Shown: positions 5,510 through 6,279 of the stretch, one piece after another | How positions within the stretch are numbered: the stretch's first letter is position 1 | How the letters are laid out: each line of letters opens with the position of its first letter | Assembly: GCA_034666705.1 (NCBI GenBank) | Contig: JAXDLH010000458.1 | Location: 1-6,279 of the forward strand | Source: JAXDLH01 sp034666705 | GTDB taxonomy: Bacteria > Chloroflexota > UBA6077 > SHYK01 | Reading direction: 5' to 3' | DNA length: 6,279 bases | Notes under the pieces: generated by a model | The model's database searches: none | Seen by the model: the letters and a program-made list of their open reading frames with translations, nothing else | Told to the model about the DNA's origin: nothing | Translations under genes and position numbers: made by a program

Positions 5510-5777
5510 GCCGCAGTTCTTCGGGCAAGGCCATCAAGATCTCGCGCTCAATGGCTGCCTCGGCCTGGCGGATCGCATCCATCTCCGCCGGGTGGTCGCT
5601 GGCATACGCCAGCGCCTCATACACGGCACCTAGAGGCAACTCGTACGCGTCTGCGATCTCCTCGGGGCTATCTCCCATCTCGTGCAGGCAGAGGAGCGTG
5701 TACACGCGGATGCCGCGGCCGGCGATCTCAGTGGCGCCGTTCGGCATCTTGGCGAGGTGCTGGAAGGCAATGGCCAC
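5490..5777 (-). CDS. DUF433 family protein (antitoxin-like)
   Basis: A 95-aa protein of the DUF433 family, a small helix-turn-helix fold often found as the upstream partner of PIN-like DUF5615 proteins and thought to act as the antitoxin and DNA-binding half. The core is visible: EIAGRGIRVYTLLCLHEMG (residues 17-35), equivalent to the usual xIxGTRIxVxxIxxxxxxG, then DSPEEIADAYELPLGAVYEALAY (36-58), the helix-turn-helix, and DHPAEMD (61-67). The N-terminal part before the core is short and does not show the usual DPxxxxGxP pattern. The start is GTG 5775-5777, with GAGGA 7 nt upstream; an internal ATG at 5745-5747 would give 85 aa and cannot be excluded. It is first in the leftward pair and shares 20 bp with the DUF5615 gene. 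A small palindrome lies about 45 bp upstream and could be an operator. Confidence 0.75.
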   Translation of the reverse strand: MAIAFQHLAKMPNGATEIAGRGIRVYTLLCLHEMGDSPEEIADAYELPLGAVYEALAYASDHPAEMDAIRQAEAAIEREILMALPEELRRGVDIP

Positions 5778-5819
5778 GGCTCGGTCCTCACCACCATGGA
5801 GTTTGGGAACCCCTTGGAT

Positions 5820-5830
5820 AACTCCGAGTT
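5820..5830. promoter_or_regulatory. Small palindrome AACTCCGAGTT upstream of DUF433 (candidate operator)
   Basis: A perfect 11-bp palindrome (AACTC-C-GAGTT) lies 43 bp upstream of the DUF433 GTG. On the minus strand it overlaps TAAACT, the best -10-like hexamer in this spacer. Autoregulation by the antitoxin half is common in toxin-antitoxin pairs, so it is a reasonable operator candidate, but a palindrome this short can arise by chance. Confidence 0.25.
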
Positions 5831-5899
5831 TACGCCCTCGCCGCGTTCAGCAGCGAGCGACAGGTCGAATTTCCACGTCATCACTCGGCGCGGCGGGGC

Positions 5900-5919
5900 G
5901 GGCGAGGCATGCCTCGCCC
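5900..5919. repeat. Perfect 20-bp palindrome (GGGCGAGGCA/TGCCTCGCCC)
   Basis: Each half is the exact reverse complement of the other, with no loop, followed by CTAC. It lies between the DUF433 gene and the membrane protein gene. It resembles a GTAGGGGCGAGGCATGCCTCGCCC-like element I associate with Chloroflexota intergenic DNA; that recurrence is recollection, not measured. With no central loop, it would cruciform or self-pair poorly as RNA, which fits a DNA-level repeat better than a terminator. Confidence 0.7.
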
Positions 5920-5978
5920 CTACCGTCGGGCCGTGGGGACAAGCACCAAGAGAACGATGAGCGCGGCCGCGCGGCGGG

Positions 5979-6279
5979 CTACCCTACGCGCGTGCCTAGG
6001 CGCTCGGCCCAGGGCTCTGGGCCCCGGGCCGTTTGCTGCCCCAGCTCCTCCACGAGCAGCGCGGTAACTACGCCGTAGACCACGTGAGCCTTTACGTTGA
6101 TCGCGTTCTCGACGAGGCTCACTTTGTGGGCGGGGCGGTGCACCTGCAGCGCGGGCACGAAGCCGAAGAAGCCAATGGCCCACTGTGCGAGCCCATAAGC
6201 GGCGCCGCGCCACAGCGAGCCCCGTTGCTGGTTGCCGAAGAGCGCGCCGTACGCGGCGCCCCAGACCATTCCATACCCC
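5979..6279 (-). CDS. Membrane protein of unknown function, C-terminal part (enters from right edge)
   Basis: The frame is open to the right edge, where residues GYG precede MVWGAAYGALFG, so the true start is probably outside the window; an in-frame ATG at 6267-6269 exists but has no ribosome site in the visible bases. Two hydrophobic segments are visible: GAAYGLAQWAIGFFGFVPAL (about 22-41 from that Met) and AHVVYGVVTALLVEEL (about 61-76), separated by a polar linker (HRPAHKVSLVENAINVK). The Gly-rich YGALFG / YGLAQW spacing and the late AHxVYG motif recall small integral membrane proteins of the DUF1440 (YagU)-like kind, but I cannot confirm the family. The tail after residue 77 is polar and Arg/Glu-rich. 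It ends with TAG at 5979-5981. Confidence 0.55.
   Translation of the reverse strand, partial: GYGMVWGAAYGALFGNQQRGSLWRGAAYGLAQWAIGFFGFVPALQVHRPAHKVSLVENAINVKAHVVYGVVTALLVEELGQQTARGPEPWAERLGTRVG

Noticed and set aside
5225..5821. A 198-codon plus-strand frame opposite the DUF433/DUF5615 pair.
   Set aside because: It is antisense to both genes, whose translations show real family motifs, and its second half is Arg-rich low-information sequence.
5920..6213. A 97-codon minus-strand frame overlapping the membrane protein gene.
   Set aside because: It is in another frame of the same strand and is Arg/Ala-rich, while the 5979-6279 frame shows clear hydrophobic segments and stays open to the window edge.

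Overview
High-GC bacterial DNA that reads like a chromosomal segment of a Chloroflexota member (Thermomicrobia/Sphaerobacter-like or a related lineage). This is an inference from several points together: lysine/DAP synthesis through the aminotransferase (DapL) route, a Uma2-family gene, a DUF433/DUF5615 pair, GTG/TTG starts, and short palindromic intergenic repeats. TGA is an ordinary stop here, since dapF, miaA, the ROK kinase and the DUF433 gene all end with it.

Layout. Bases 1-1083 (minus strand): dapF overlaps by 11 nt the start of dapL, which runs off the left edge. DapL makes LL-diaminopimelate and DapF epimerises it to meso-DAP, so the pair carries out consecutive steps towards peptidoglycan and lysine. 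Bases 1214-1720 (plus): a Uma2-family gene that is clearly broken, with a nonsense TGA and a missing core block. Bases 1724-2650 (minus): miaA, tRNA dimethylallyltransferase, converging on the Uma2 remnant with 3 bp between their stops. Bases 2651-2921: a divergent intergenic region with a long imperfect palindrome, a degenerate half-copy of it, and promoter-like elements for both flanking genes. Bases 2922-4933 (plus): a ROK-family glucokinase and a polyprenyl diphosphate synthase (probably GGPP-class), coupled by an ATGA overlap.

Bases 4934-5134: a gap holding a 26-codon orphan reading frame and an inverted repeat. Bases 5135-5777 (minus): a two-gene module of a DUF433 protein and a DUF5615 PIN-like protein, overlapping by 20 bp, with the layout of a toxin-antitoxin pair. 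Bases 5778-5978: a gap with a perfect 20-bp palindrome. Bases 5979-6279 (minus): the C-terminal part of a membrane protein entering from the right edge.

Most of the window is housekeeping metabolism with decayed or mobile-like small modules between the operons. I do not see a convincing new multi-gene system. The points most worth following are the palindromic repeat families, the dead Uma2 gene, the leaderless-looking miaA promoter, the DUF433/DUF5615 pair and the kinase-prenyltransferase coupling.
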